Shown one piece after another: positions 7,992 to 13,862 of a stretch of 21,385 nucleotides of DNA (position 1 is the first letter of the stretch; every line of letters starts with the position of its first letter). Origin of the DNA: a virus. The notes beneath the pieces were generated by a model. The model made no database searches and was not told the DNA's origin. It saw only the letters and a list, made by a program, of their open reading frames with translations. The stretch is taken from positions 1 to 21,385 of IMG/VR virus record IMGVR_UViG_3300022690_001983. The stretch is one strand, 5' to 3'. A program made the translations under genes and the position numbers.

Positions 7992-8270
7992 TTAGATAAT
8001 TTCCAAATACTCGTCAAGTTCATATTTGAGGCCGGTCCATGATGTTTCTTCGCTAAATATTAATACCTTATAACCGTTGCTTTCGAGTTGTTTTTTAAAT
8101 GCCCTTTGGCGTTTTTTGGTTTGTGGCATATCCTTTATGAGAATCAATCCATGATACCGCACCATTTCATCTACTACTTTGGCCTGCAAGATGAAAGAAC
8201 AATATCCCTCATTGTAAAAACTACAAGGAACATTAACTTCCAGATATTTGAATAATTTTTTAATATCCAT
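7992..8270 (-). CDS. Hypothetical protein
   Basis: 92 residues, ATG 8268-8270, three bases after the upstream stop. The C-terminal half alternates a basic segment (QTKKRQRAFKKQLESNGYKVLIF) with an acidic tail (YELDEYLEII). The order strand (HGLILIKD), basic helix, strand (YKVLIF) hints at a small alpha/beta fold. No recognisable active site; function unknown. Confidence 0.65.
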   Translation of the reverse strand: MDIKKLFKYLEVNVPCSFYNEGYCSFILQAKVVDEMVRYHGLILIKDMPQTKKRQRAFKKQLESNGYKVLIFSEETSWTGLKYELDEYLEII

Positions 8271-8273
8271 AAT

Positions 8274-8486
8274 TCAAAACAATTCAATCTCTTTGTGTTC
8301 CGGCATTTCAATTACACCACCCGGGCCATTACTGGTTGTCATTGTTGACATTACCTTTTCATGATTACAGCCCTTGCATCGCAAAACTACTTGCCTTCCG
8401 TCTGCAGCATCTCTGGTGATCGTTTCTGTTCTGCTCATGGCCCCGCAGGATGAGCATTTATATTTTGTTTCAATGTAAACGGACAT
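8274..8486 (-). CDS. Small zinc-ribbon protein
   Basis: 70 residues. C11-x2-C14 and C37-x2-C40 are spaced by 22 residues with strand-forming sequence between, the layout of a two-knuckle zinc ribbon. Such phage proteins often bind nucleic acid or host transcription factors; no more specific assignment is possible. The C-terminus (from about residue 45) is Ser/Thr-rich and then acidic. Start ATG 8484-8486. Confidence 0.75.
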   Translation of the reverse strand: MSVYIETKYKCSSCGAMSRTETITRDAADGRQVVLRCKGCNHEKVMSTMTTSNGPGGVIEMPEHKEIELF

Positions 8487-8497
8487 AACTTAATTTT

Positions 8498-8878
8498 TTA
8501 TTCATTGCCCATATCGGGAATTCTATCTTCCACCTCATCTCGGGCATCTCTCCTGTCTTCATCCTCTTTGCCGGTATATTGGAATGACCAATCCAATTCC
8601 CAATCTCTATAGTTTATCCATCCACCTGTGTCAAATACTATTCCGCACATCCCCAAATAATTTACTACTTCATGCACTTTCGTAGCTTGACTCTTATTTA
8701 CCATCTTCAAAGTAACGTGAAACCATTTATCGGGCGGCATTCTTTCTGTGTGATTATATTTTTCAACCAGTTCTTTATTGTTTCGGCAATTAGAAGGCTT
8801 CATTATTACTTCAATGCCTGCATCTTTTAATTCTTCGATTTTTTCGAGCGTAAACCCGTATGCTTCTATTAATGTCAT
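8498..8878 (-). CDS. Hypothetical protein with acidic C-terminus
   Basis: 126 residues from ATG 8876-8878 (MTLIEAYGFTLEKIEEL). This start is preferred over a 20-codon longer version because that extension lies over a separate small membrane-protein gene, and the two genes share an ATGA overlap. Features: WFHVTLKM, a GMCGIVFDTGGWINYRDWELDW segment, and a strongly acidic tail (KEDEDRRDARDEVEDRIPD). A single HxT occurs, not the pair needed for a 2H phosphoesterase. Unknown function. Confidence 0.65.
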   Translation of the reverse strand: MTLIEAYGFTLEKIEELKDAGIEVIMKPSNCRNNKELVEKYNHTERMPPDKWFHVTLKMVNKSQATKVHEVVNYLGMCGIVFDTGGWINYRDWELDWSFQYTGKEDEDRRDARDEVEDRIPDMGNE

Positions 8879-8997
8879 AATGTAATTTGTATAAGAAAAA
8901 AAATAATTAATATTACCCATGCTATAAACATACCCCAATAATGCTTTTTCCAGAACTTAACTTGTCTTTCGAGTTCCTTTTCTTCTTTTTCTGTCAT
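8875..8997 (-). CDS. Tiny single-pass membrane protein (40 aa)
   Basis: Translation from ATG 8995-8997 gives a charged N-terminal helix (MTEKEEKELERQVKFWKK) followed by one membrane span (about residues 21-40, WGMFIAWVILIIFFLIQITL), ending at TGA with an ATGA overlap to the next start. Such a charged head plus hydrophobic tail suggests a tail-anchored inner-membrane peptide. Roles seen for such phage proteins include holin-like lysis functions and superinfection exclusion; neither is shown here. Confidence 0.6.
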   Translation of the reverse strand: MTEKEEKELERQVKFWKKHYWGMFIAWVILIIFFLIQITL

Positions 8998-9000
8998 AAT

Positions 9001-9216
9001 TTATTCTTCAAGTAAACAGATTTTAGAGTTCGTCAAAAATTCAATGAGATTATCAATGTCTTTTGCGGTTTTGATTGTTGCTTCCAATTGGATTTTATCC
9101 AATGTATATCCGATACAACCATAGACTAAGTTAGCACTTCTCATTACTTCTTTCTTCAACTTTATTTCTCCTTTGTAAGAAGCCTCTACCCTAAATTGTT
9201 TTTTTCTTTCTGACAT
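9001..9216 (-). CDS. Hypothetical small basic protein
   Basis: 71 residues from ATG 9214-9216 (MSERKKQFRVEASYKGE); a TTG 15 bases upstream is less likely. The N-terminal half is basic, the C-terminal half has a helix (TIKTAKDIDNLIEFLTNSK). It starts 7 bp after the upstream stop. Not recognised. Confidence 0.65.
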   Translation of the reverse strand: MSERKKQFRVEASYKGEIKLKKEVMRSANLVYGCIGYTLDKIQLEATIKTAKDIDNLIEFLTNSKICLLEE

Positions 9217-9223
9217 CTTCGCT

Positions 9224-9850
9224 TTAGTCAAACAAATAATCGTTGGTTTCAGTATCGGTCTTTGTCTCTACCTGGCCCCCGGATTCTAAGGGTTCCTTTT
9301 CATCAGCTTTATCCTTACCTTCATCGCCTGCCTCTCCGTCCTTAATTACATCGGTTGTTTCTTCATCCAGGCTTACAACTTCTATATTTGGTTCGCCAAA
9401 ACCACCTGTGTTCTCAGTTGAAGTTTCCAGCCCTGTCTGCTCCTCAATATTATCTTCGTCAGCCTCTAACTTATCTTCTTTTTCAGTTATAGCCTCATTG
9501 CCCTTATCTTCACCATTTTCTTTTATAAGTTTTTTAATGACGAAGGTGATCTCAACATTCTCCATATTGTCAAGAAGGAATGCCTTGTTAAGATAATAAT
9601 TCTCATCATAATGTATTACCGCCTTTTTTTTCAGCACAGTGATGGTGTTATTAACTTGCTGCTTACTGGTACCGGTTAAGGCGGTTATTAATGACCGATC
9701 GTCTTTAGAAAACAATATTTCATCCTTTGAAAGCTCTACGGCTTTAGCAAGAACTTCCAGTTCCCTTTTTGTAAGTTTAAAAATTACATTAAGGACATTG
9801 AAGTATTCGAAGACAAAATCTTCTGTTGTGATTTTTAGTGGTTCTTTCAT
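9224..9850 (-). CDS. Winged-helix protein with long acidic tail
   Basis: 208 residues. Residues 1-115 resemble a winged-helix DNA-binding fold: LTKRELEVLAKAVEL, then SLITALTGTSKQQVNNTITVLKKKAVI (helix-turn-helix with recognition helix SKQQVNNTITVLKK) and a wing (YDENYYLNKAFL). Residues about 115-208 are a disordered, very acidic Glu/Asp/Thr/Gly tail. An acidic tail on a DNA-binding head could modulate binding or recruit host polymerase or replication factors. Likely a phage regulator or replication accessory protein; inference from fold only. Confidence 0.72.
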   Translation of the reverse strand: MKEPLKITTEDFVFEYFNVLNVIFKLTKRELEVLAKAVELSKDEILFSKDDRSLITALTGTSKQQVNNTITVLKKKAVIHYDENYYLNKAFLLDNMENVEITFVIKKLIKENGEDKGNEAITEKEDKLEADEDNIEEQTGLETSTENTGGFGEPNIEVVSLDEETTDVIKDGEAGDEGKDKADEKEPLESGGQVETKTDTETNDYLFD

Positions 9851-9865
9851 AAGTTTATTTGTTAT

Positions 9866-10252
9866 TTAATTACAGTTGATTCGTTTGCGCTCAAAGATTT
9901 CTTTTTCAAAACAAGTCATTCGTTCCTGTGGTATAAATTCAGGTTCGTATTGCCTTTCATATTTTATCTTACGTAGCCCCGGCATTCTCACTCCAAATAA
10001 TTCCAAGCCTTCTTCTTTGCTAACCCTGATTGTCCTCCATACGTCTTCATAATCCCCTGCGGATAAATGCTGATTTGTAGCCCTAATGGTTTCTTTAATC
10101 CACTCCCTTGCTACTGGCATAATGGAATCCGGCACATAATATTCAACAGCATATTCGTATTTGGGATATGTTTCTTGCTCACCACAACCAGCTAACACAA
10201 TTGCAAACAATATTGGGCAAAGCAAATTCAAAAAAGTTTTTTGTGTTTTCAT
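9866..10252 (-). CDS. Phage-encoded lipoprotein
   Basis: 128 residues with a lipoprotein signal peptide: basic MKTQK, hydrophobic core NLLCPILFAIV and lipobox LAGC (C23). The mature part (YPKYEYAVEYYV, EWIKETIRATNQHLSAGDYEDVWRTI) is soluble and helical. Proteins with this YPKYEYAVEYY start are seen in other Bacteroidota phages, with no known role. Candidate jobs are superinfection exclusion at the envelope or a spanin-type lysis step; neither is shown. C-terminus ends CN with a further two Cys nearby. Confidence 0.78.
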   Translation of the reverse strand: MKTQKTFLNLLCPILFAIVLAGCGEQETYPKYEYAVEYYVPDSIMPVAREWIKETIRATNQHLSAGDYEDVWRTIRVSKEEGLELFGVRMPGLRKIKYERQYEPEFIPQERMTCFEKEIFERKRINCN

Positions 10253-10270
10253 AATATTTTTAGTTATAAG

Positions 10271-10477
10271 TTAAATTAATTCCTTTTTAATTGCCAGGGT
10301 ATCCGATATGGTGAATGTTTGTTTCTCAGGGTCGTGGTCCATGGCTGATTTAGGTATCCATACTGCAGGAGTTATCCCGTCACCGTAAATGTCAAACATG
10401 ATCGCATCATCCGTTTCCGTTACGATGCTTTCATAATTAAATTCAGTACGTCCATTATTTTGTTGTTCCGGTTCCAT
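10271..10477 (-). CDS. Small phage protein with VWIPKS motif
   Basis: 68 residues, ATG 10475-10477. The pattern ESIVTETDDAIMFDI ... AVWIPKSAM recurs in many small phage proteins, where the WIPKS segment follows a strand; function unknown. The predicted fold is a short beta sheet. Its start lies inside the end of the upstream membrane-protein gene (23-bp overlap), suggesting translational coupling. Confidence 0.7.
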   Translation of the reverse strand: MEPEQQNNGRTEFNYESIVTETDDAIMFDIYGDGITPAVWIPKSAMDHDPEKQTFTISDTLAIKKELI

Positions 10478-10601
10478 TTTCAGTTTTATTCATCTCTTTA
10501 ATAATCTCTAATGTCATCCGTACTGACTTCCCAATTAAATATATAGCCCAAATACTATACACTATCACGATCCATTGTAATATTTCATTTACAAGCTCCA
10601 T
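10455..10601 (-). CDS. Tiny single-pass membrane protein (48 aa)
   Basis: From ATG 10599-10601 the frame reads MELVNEILQW, one membrane span (IVIVYSIWAIYLIG) and a basic-to-mixed helix (KSVRMTLEIIKEMNK), ending at TAA 10457-10455. It is preceded by the repeated junction TAAATAACTTATG. It is one of three such short membrane proteins in this array; their function is unknown. Confidence 0.6.
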   Translation of the reverse strand: MELVNEILQWIVIVYSIWAIYLIGKSVRMTLEIIKEMNKTENGTGTTK

Positions 10602-10612
10602 AAGTTATTTAA

Positions 10613-11062
10613 TTAAGCATTAAGATTGGCTTGGGCAAGTCCATTGTCAATCAGCCCAAAGACATCAAATTTCCATTCAAATAGTTTTTCCATATATATC
10701 CATTCTACTTCGTCAATAATTTTATGCTCAATCAAATATTCAATATCATACCTTGTATCTTTTTCATTATTCGGATTTCTACAATCGGTTATTTCATAAA
10801 ACTCACTTAACGGCACAAACTCCCTTCCATGATAATGTATCTTTTTTACAAGATCAGATAAAGGATGGAGTAAAAGGGGACCGATCGCATCCAAATCAAA
10901 TTCATCATATGTTGGTAAATTATCCCACCAAGCTACTACATGCCATTTCTTAATATCATGTTTCAAGCCAACTATAGTCCAAATACTCTTATCAGCTACA
11001 AATTTTAACTTATGAGGCAAGTAAGGAACAATGTGCTTTGGTTCAAGTGTTTTTATATTCAT
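10613..11062 (-). CDS. Phage protein of the PxHIxPYLP / PLSDL type
   Basis: 149 residues. The N-terminus IKTLEPKHIVPYLPHKLKF and the central LLLHPLSDLVKKIHYHGREFVPLSEF match the pattern of a family common in Bacteroidota phages and prophages, usually annotated only as hypothetical. The protein is rich in aromatic and charged residues and has no membrane segment. A role in the phage is unknown. Start ATG 11060-11062 follows the repeated stop-start junction. Confidence 0.75.
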   Translation of the reverse strand: MNIKTLEPKHIVPYLPHKLKFVADKSIWTIVGLKHDIKKWHVVAWWDNLPTYDEFDLDAIGPLLLHPLSDLVKKIHYHGREFVPLSEFYEITDCRNPNNEKDTRYDIEYLIEHKIIDEVEWIYMEKLFEWKFDVFGLIDNGLAQANLNA

Positions 11063-11065
11063 AAG

Positions 11066-11212
11066 TTATTTAGTTAGGACAATGTATAATATTATGACAA
11101 TCTGAATTAACATAAGCACAGCGTTAAGATATATAACAACATTCCATTGTTTACGATTAGCTTTCTTTAATTCTATCTCTAATTTATCGAATTCTTTTAG
11201 TATCTCTTCCAT
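11066..11212 (-). CDS. Tiny single-pass membrane protein (48 aa)
   Basis: From ATG 11210-11212: a charged coiled-coil head (MEEILKEFDKLEIELKKANRK, split here only for description) and one membrane span (about residues 26-46, VVIYLNAVLMLIQIVIILYIV), ending TK and TAA. The layout mirrors the 40-residue protein at 8875-8997. Start and stop are joined to the neighbours by nearly identical junction sequences. Holin-like or exclusion function is possible but unproven. Confidence 0.6.
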   Translation of the reverse strand: MEEILKEFDKLEIELKKANRKQWNVVIYLNAVLMLIQIVIILYIVLTK

Positions 11213-11215
11213 AAG

Positions 11216-11455
11216 TTATTTTGTTATAAGCAGAAATCCGCCTTGGTGCAATATCTGTTTTATTTCTTCGTAGGTTATCCCATAATAGGGTTTACTGCAA
11301 TATTGAAGGCTCCCACCATCACTTGTTTCCACATCTTCAAGAAAGCATATAGTCACTCCCTTTCCATTCTTCCCATGGTATTCTTTTATGGTTTGGGCCT
11401 GGGAGAGATTCACTATCTCCTTATCCCCGGTCACTGCTTCAAGTTCTATAAACAT
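11216..11455 (-). CDS. Small protein resembling FlbD-type fold
   Basis: 79 residues: MFIELEAVTGDKEIVNLSQAQTIKEY, a GKNGKGVTICFLED strand pair, and a C-terminal helix (TYEEIKQILHQGG). The order of strand, NLSQA, strand and helix is reminiscent of small FlbD-like or phage proteins with vNlsxI patterns; this is a weak likeness. Function unknown. Confidence 0.65.
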   Translation of the reverse strand: MFIELEAVTGDKEIVNLSQAQTIKEYHGKNGKGVTICFLEDVETSDGGSLQYCSKPYYGITYEEIKQILHQGGFLLITK

Positions 11456-11458
11456 AGG

Positions 11459-11908
11459 TTATTTAGTTAGGCTTTTTATATATTTATCTATGTAATATTT
11501 AACGTATACCATCATAAGTAAATATTTATACTTAACGAAAAAATACAATTTAATCCGATACATACGTAAATATCCAATATAATTATAAAAGTTATTATCA
11601 TGCTTATTAAAACAGATACCACCAAATATCCTCACAAAATAATATCTTAATGTATTTGGTTTTTTATTACTTTGATTGAATGGATTGACATTATATACCA
11701 CCTTACCCTTGCTCATGTCTTTTATTATTATGTGTGAAAATTTTCGTTGTACTTCCCCGGGGCTTTCATTCCATACTTTTAATAACTTTCCTAAAATCAA
11801 GTCTTTGTGCTTTTGCTCCAGTTCATTTTCTTTAAGGCAGTATTTTCCGCTTACCTCATCACCAATCGTTCCTTTTGTGACTTCGGTAAAGAAAAAAAGA
11901 TTTTCCAT
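11459..11908 (-). CDS. Hypothetical aromatic-rich protein
   Basis: 149 residues. The N-terminal half is mixed and charged (EQKHKDLILGKLLKVWNES). From about residue 88 it becomes very rich in Tyr, Phe, Lys and Ile (NFYNYIGYLRMYRIKLYFFVKYKYLL in two halves), amphipathic rather than a clean membrane span. The coding DNA there is extremely AT-rich. Could be membrane-associated, or the tail may be a poorly constrained extension. Not recognised. Confidence 0.6.
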   Translation of the reverse strand: MENLFFFTEVTKGTIGDEVSGKYCLKENELEQKHKDLILGKLLKVWNESPGEVQRKFSHIIIKDMSKGKVVYNVNPFNQSNKKPNTLRYYFVRIFGGICFNKHDNNFYNYIGYLRMYRIKLYFFVKYKYLLMMVYVKYYIDKYIKSLTK

Positions 11909-11912
11909 AATT

Positions 11913-12179
11913 TTAAACTTTTTTATTGAAGTAATCCTCCCATGTTTGATATGTTGGGTTTCTCCAGTTATATGTTATTTCCGTTTTAGGATGGGAACAC
12001 GGACACATACTTGTAAACGGGCTTAACCCGGCCCCGCACCGGGGACATTTCCACCCAATCATTCCTTGTGACTCATTACACTGGCAAATAAGTTTCTTTG
12101 CTGTGCTCTGACCATCATCCAAATATGGCCTTAAACATACTTTGCACAAGTTCGAATTATCGGTAGTATTTGATTTCAT
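11913..12179 (-). CDS. Zinc-ribbon protein with an AGGAG ribosome site
   Basis: 88 residues with eight cysteines: C12-x2-C15, C32-x-C34, C45-x2-C48 and C59-x-C61. The segment GWKCPRCGAGLSPFTSMCPC is the hallmark of a small zinc ribbon seen in many Bacteroidota phages (CPxCGxxxSPFxxxCPxC). Probable metal binding and protein or nucleic-acid contact. Unusually for this genome the ATG at 12177-12179 is preceded by a perfect AGGAG five bases away (12189-12185), which suggests an independent translation start. Confidence 0.75.
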   Translation of the reverse strand: MKSNTTDNSNLCKVCLRPYLDDGQSTAKKLICQCNESQGMIGWKCPRCGAGLSPFTSMCPCSHPKTEITYNWRNPTYQTWEDYFNKKV

Positions 12180-12182
12180 TTT

Positions 12183-12229
12183 CGCTCCTCTTGAACCTGA
12201 CTTAGCGTTTACCTATTCCGCCACCGGCC
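12183..12229 (-). other. tRNA-Leu-like fragment in an intergenic gap
   Basis: On the minus strand the gap between two genes reads GGCCGGTGGCGGAATAGG then TAAACGC, the usual look of a tRNA-Leu acceptor side and D-arm: stem GCG/CGC and a D-loop with the GG pair. A T-loop-like GGTTCAAG follows after only 8 nt. The anticodon arm and a matching 3' acceptor strand are missing, so it cannot be a normal tRNA. It looks like a shrunken remnant or a reused leader. Confidence 0.4.
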
Positions 12230-12242
12230 AAAGAACCTATGA

Positions 12243-12422
12243 TTATAATCCATATAAGTCATCTAACGCTTCTTCTGCATCTTCTTTAGCAGAATCAAGT
12301 AATCGTTTTGTAGCATCAGCATTAATGTCTCCCTTCACTATGTCTATAGCATCCTTTACTATTGCTACGGGCGTTAAAACTGTTTTTACTGATGCGCTAA
12401 TAATGTTACTAAAAAATCCCAT
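12243..12422 (-). CDS. Small amphipathic phage protein (59 aa)
   Basis: Starting at ATG 12420-12422 the product begins MGFFSNIISASVKTVLTPVA, then IVKDAIDIVKGD and an acidic end (AKEDAEEALDDLYGL). This GFFSxIISAxVKxxLTPVAVVKD pattern is shared by small proteins in many unrelated tailed phages, including T4-like ones; their role is unknown. The N-terminal part is amphipathic and could associate with membrane or with a virion. Confidence 0.75.
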   Translation of the reverse strand: MGFFSNIISASVKTVLTPVAIVKDAIDIVKGDINADATKRLLDSAKEDAEEALDDLYGL

Positions 12423-12439
12423 AATATTTATATTATAAT

Positions 12440-12652
12440 TTAATTACTTATTTTTAAATCCATTGTTATCCTTCTCAATTCTTGACAAAAATCATACATT
12501 TCCGTATCGGAATCGCTAAACGCCAATACATTGCTACCATTTTTATTTTCTATCTGTTTTTGTTTTTTTTCATAAGCAGTTTCAATTCCGTTAATAACAG
12601 ATGTAAGTTGTCTGTTTTCCTTTTTAACACTGTCGCATTCAGAATCTAACAT
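12440..12652 (-). CDS. Hypothetical short coiled-coil protein
   Basis: 70 residues from ATG 12650-12652. The first 40 residues (KKENRQLTSVINGIETAYEK, KKQKQIENKNG) form a likely coiled coil. The rest is short and acidic (FSDSDTEMYDF) then helical (QELRRITMDLK). Not recognised. Confidence 0.6.
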   Translation of the reverse strand: MLDSECDSVKKENRQLTSVINGIETAYEKKQKQIENKNGSNVLAFSDSDTEMYDFCQELRRITMDLKISN

Positions 12653-12659
12653 AATTTAA

Positions 12660-12920
12660 CTATTTCAATATTTCCACCCCAACTCGTAACCAATATTCAT
12701 CATTTCTCATCCATTCTTTTAATTCATTAAGCTGAATACTCTCTATATGGGGTCTATGTAAATCCACTTCTTCTATTGCCCGTTTCTTGGCTTCTTGTCT
12801 TGGAGATACTATTGTATCAATGGTAACCCCTTTTCCGTCTAAATATTTATGAACGAGTTCTTTTGCCTTATCTCTTGCGCTAATTCCATAAATTAAAACA
12901 TCATCCTTATTTTCTTTCAT
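12660..12920 (-). CDS. Hypothetical small charged phage protein
   Basis: 86 residues, ATG 12918-12920. The pattern DKAKELVHKYLDGKG ... AKKRAIEEVDLHRPHI is like other small phage proteins of unknown function. The minus strand carries TATATTTG (12931-12924) just 3 bp before the start, an exact TAnnTTTG but too close for a normal leader and with no -33 match, so a dedicated promoter is doubtful. The gap to the upstream winged-helix gene is 29 bp. Confidence 0.65.
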   Translation of the reverse strand: MKENKDDVLIYGISARDKAKELVHKYLDGKGVTIDTIVSPRQEAKKRAIEEVDLHRPHIESIQLNELKEWMRNDEYWLRVGVEILK

Positions 12921-12949
12921 GAGGCAAATATAGACAATAATTTAATAAC

Positions 12950-13438
12950 TTATCTTTTTAGTAACTTTTTTTTCAGAGGCTCCCCGAAGTATTTGGGTAG
13001 CCCACTCCGGGCTATGGATTTGAGATCGTATTTAATGGTTTCCACCCGGGACTTCTGATCAGACTTCCAAAGGAGGAGAATATTCATCTTATAGGACTTG
13101 TTCCCTAGCTTCTCTATCACGCTTTCTTCTACCAGGGACTTCAGCATCTTGCTCACGGTGCTCCGGTCCATGGAGTTACCAGTGTTATTCTTATACCGGT
13201 CAAGGAACTGCGTCCTTTTCTCCGGGCCGAAGTGGACCAGGTTCTTGTCATCCATTTTCTCAACCATGAAGCATAGCAGGCAGAATTGCCGGATTGACTT
13301 CAGCTTATAGCATAATGAGACCTGGTTCTCTGTCTTGTAAATCTGGAAGAACTCATTGGGTACGTGTAGCCTGTAATGGACATTTTTGATCTCATTGGTT
13401 TGTGCATCGGTAACGATGTCTATGTAATCTTCAGCCAT
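12950..13438 (-). CDS. Winged-helix RepL/MarR-like DNA-binding protein
   Basis: 162 residues. The middle (about 45-115) has helices SIRQFCLLCFMVEKM and a winged helix-turn-helix, MDRSTVSKMLKSLVEESVIEKLG, with a short wing (NKSYKMNILLLWK). Both N- and C-termini are charged, the C-terminus basic (EPLKKKLLKR). This resembles RepL-type plasmid initiators and MarR-type regulators; which role applies cannot be decided by eye. It lies next to repeats and DnaA-box-like sites. The gene is about 50% G+C at 13141-13200 against 35% at 12721-12780, suggesting different origin. Its ATG lies in an 8-bp overlap with the preceding gene. Confidence 0.75.
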   Translation of the reverse strand: MAEDYIDIVTDAQTNEIKNVHYRLHVPNEFFQIYKTENQVSLCYKLKSIRQFCLLCFMVEKMDDKNLVHFGPEKRTQFLDRYKNNTGNSMDRSTVSKMLKSLVEESVIEKLGNKSYKMNILLLWKSDQKSRVETIKYDLKSIARSGLPKYFGEPLKKKLLKR

Positions 13439-13592
13439 CGTTGCGTTCTTTAAAATATGATTCAGGTATGGCCGTAATTTCCCTTAAACGTTTCTTGGCT
13501 TGTCTTAAACTATCCAAGAGAAGTTGTGTCTCTACACTGATTGTAGTGTCAAAAATCTCTTTTTTATTATTCTTTTTTACTCTCATTGGCAT
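13431..13592 (-). CDS. Small basic protein cotranscribed with the winged-helix gene
   Basis: 53 residues from ATG 13590-13592 (MPMRVKKNNKKEIFD), with an alternative in-frame ATG two codons later. The N-terminus is very basic; the centre (TQLLLDSLRQAKKRLREI) is an amphipathic helix. The stop overlaps the ATG of the winged-helix gene as ATGGCTGA, pointing to coupled translation. It is the first gene of the minus-strand array and so may be a partner or regulator of the winged-helix protein. Confidence 0.6.
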   Translation of the reverse strand: MPMRVKKNNKKEIFDTTISVETQLLLDSLRQAKKRLREITAIPESYFKERNDG

Positions 13593-13616
13593 AGTTATTG
13601 ATTGTACACGACATCA

Positions 13617-13624
13617 CAAATATA
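13617..13624 (-). promoter_or_regulatory. Promoter -7 box of the minus-strand array
   Basis: Minus-strand TATATTTG (13624-13617) matches TAnnTTTG exactly and would start RNA near 13610, about 18 nt before the first ATG. No good TTTG is seen near -33; instead the adjacent upstream DNA is the TGTGAATTAAA repeat cluster, as expected for a promoter needing or blocked by a bound regulator. Confidence 0.5.
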
Positions 13625-13628
13625 ACAC

Positions 13629-13698
13629 TTTGTGAATTAAAAGCCTATAAAAGTAGGTCTTTAATTCACAAAACAGGGGGTAAATGTGAATTAAAAGC
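13629..13698. repeat. Direct and inverted TGTGAATTAAA repeats (operator or iterons)
   Basis: TGTGAATTAAAAGC occurs twice in direct orientation (13631-13644 and 13685-13698). A third copy is inverted, so that TTTGTGAATTAAA (13629-13641) pairs with TTTAATTCACAAA (13660-13672); with CCTA/TAGG inside, the arms reach 19 bp with two mismatches around a 6-nt loop. The core TGTGAATTA differs by one base from a DnaA box complement (TGTGNATAA). It sits directly upstream of the winged-helix operon promoter, so it may be an autoregulatory operator or origin iterons. Confidence 0.75.
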
Positions 13699-13824
13699 AT
13701 AGTTTTTTCAAGCAAACCCTTTGCCCTATTAAAACCCCCTTATCTATATAGAGTTATTTTTTGAAGTGATCACCGGGCCAATCCATCAATCAATTAACCA
13801 CCCTCTAAAAAATACTCCCAACCA

Positions 13825-13856
13825 TTTGCGATATTTACTAAAAGTAATTACCTTTA
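13825..13856 (+). promoter_or_regulatory. Consensus Bacteroidota promoter for a short RNA
   Basis: TTTG (13825-13828), a 20-nt spacer, and TACCTTTA (13849-13856) give a near-perfect -33/-7 pair for the primary sigma factor of Bacteroidota; only the last G of TAnnTTTG is changed. The -7 is embedded in TAATTACCTTT, shared with two other promoters in the window. Confidence 0.65.
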
Positions 13857-13862
13857 CAACCA

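Noticed and set aside
8498-8878. 2H phosphoesterase (anti-CRISPR-like) from WFHVTLKM
   Set aside because: The family needs two HxT motifs; only one is present.
9243-9596. Serine-rich 117-codon plus-strand frame
   Set aside because: It is the mirror of the acidic Glu/Asp tail of the minus-strand winged-helix gene; such antisense frames arise from the codon bias.
12142-12438. 98-codon plus-strand frame
   Set aside because: It is antisense to the well-supported 59-residue phage protein and the zinc-ribbon start, which fit known patterns.
12924-12931. Minus-strand TATATTTG as a promoter for the 12660-12920 gene
   Set aside because: It lies only 3 bp before the start codon and lacks a -33 element, so a functional promoter is unlikely unless the RNA is leaderless.
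13441-13635. 64-codon plus-strand frame at the divergent region edge
   Set aside because: It is antisense to the 53-residue gene that overlaps the winged-helix start, and it crosses the repeat cluster.
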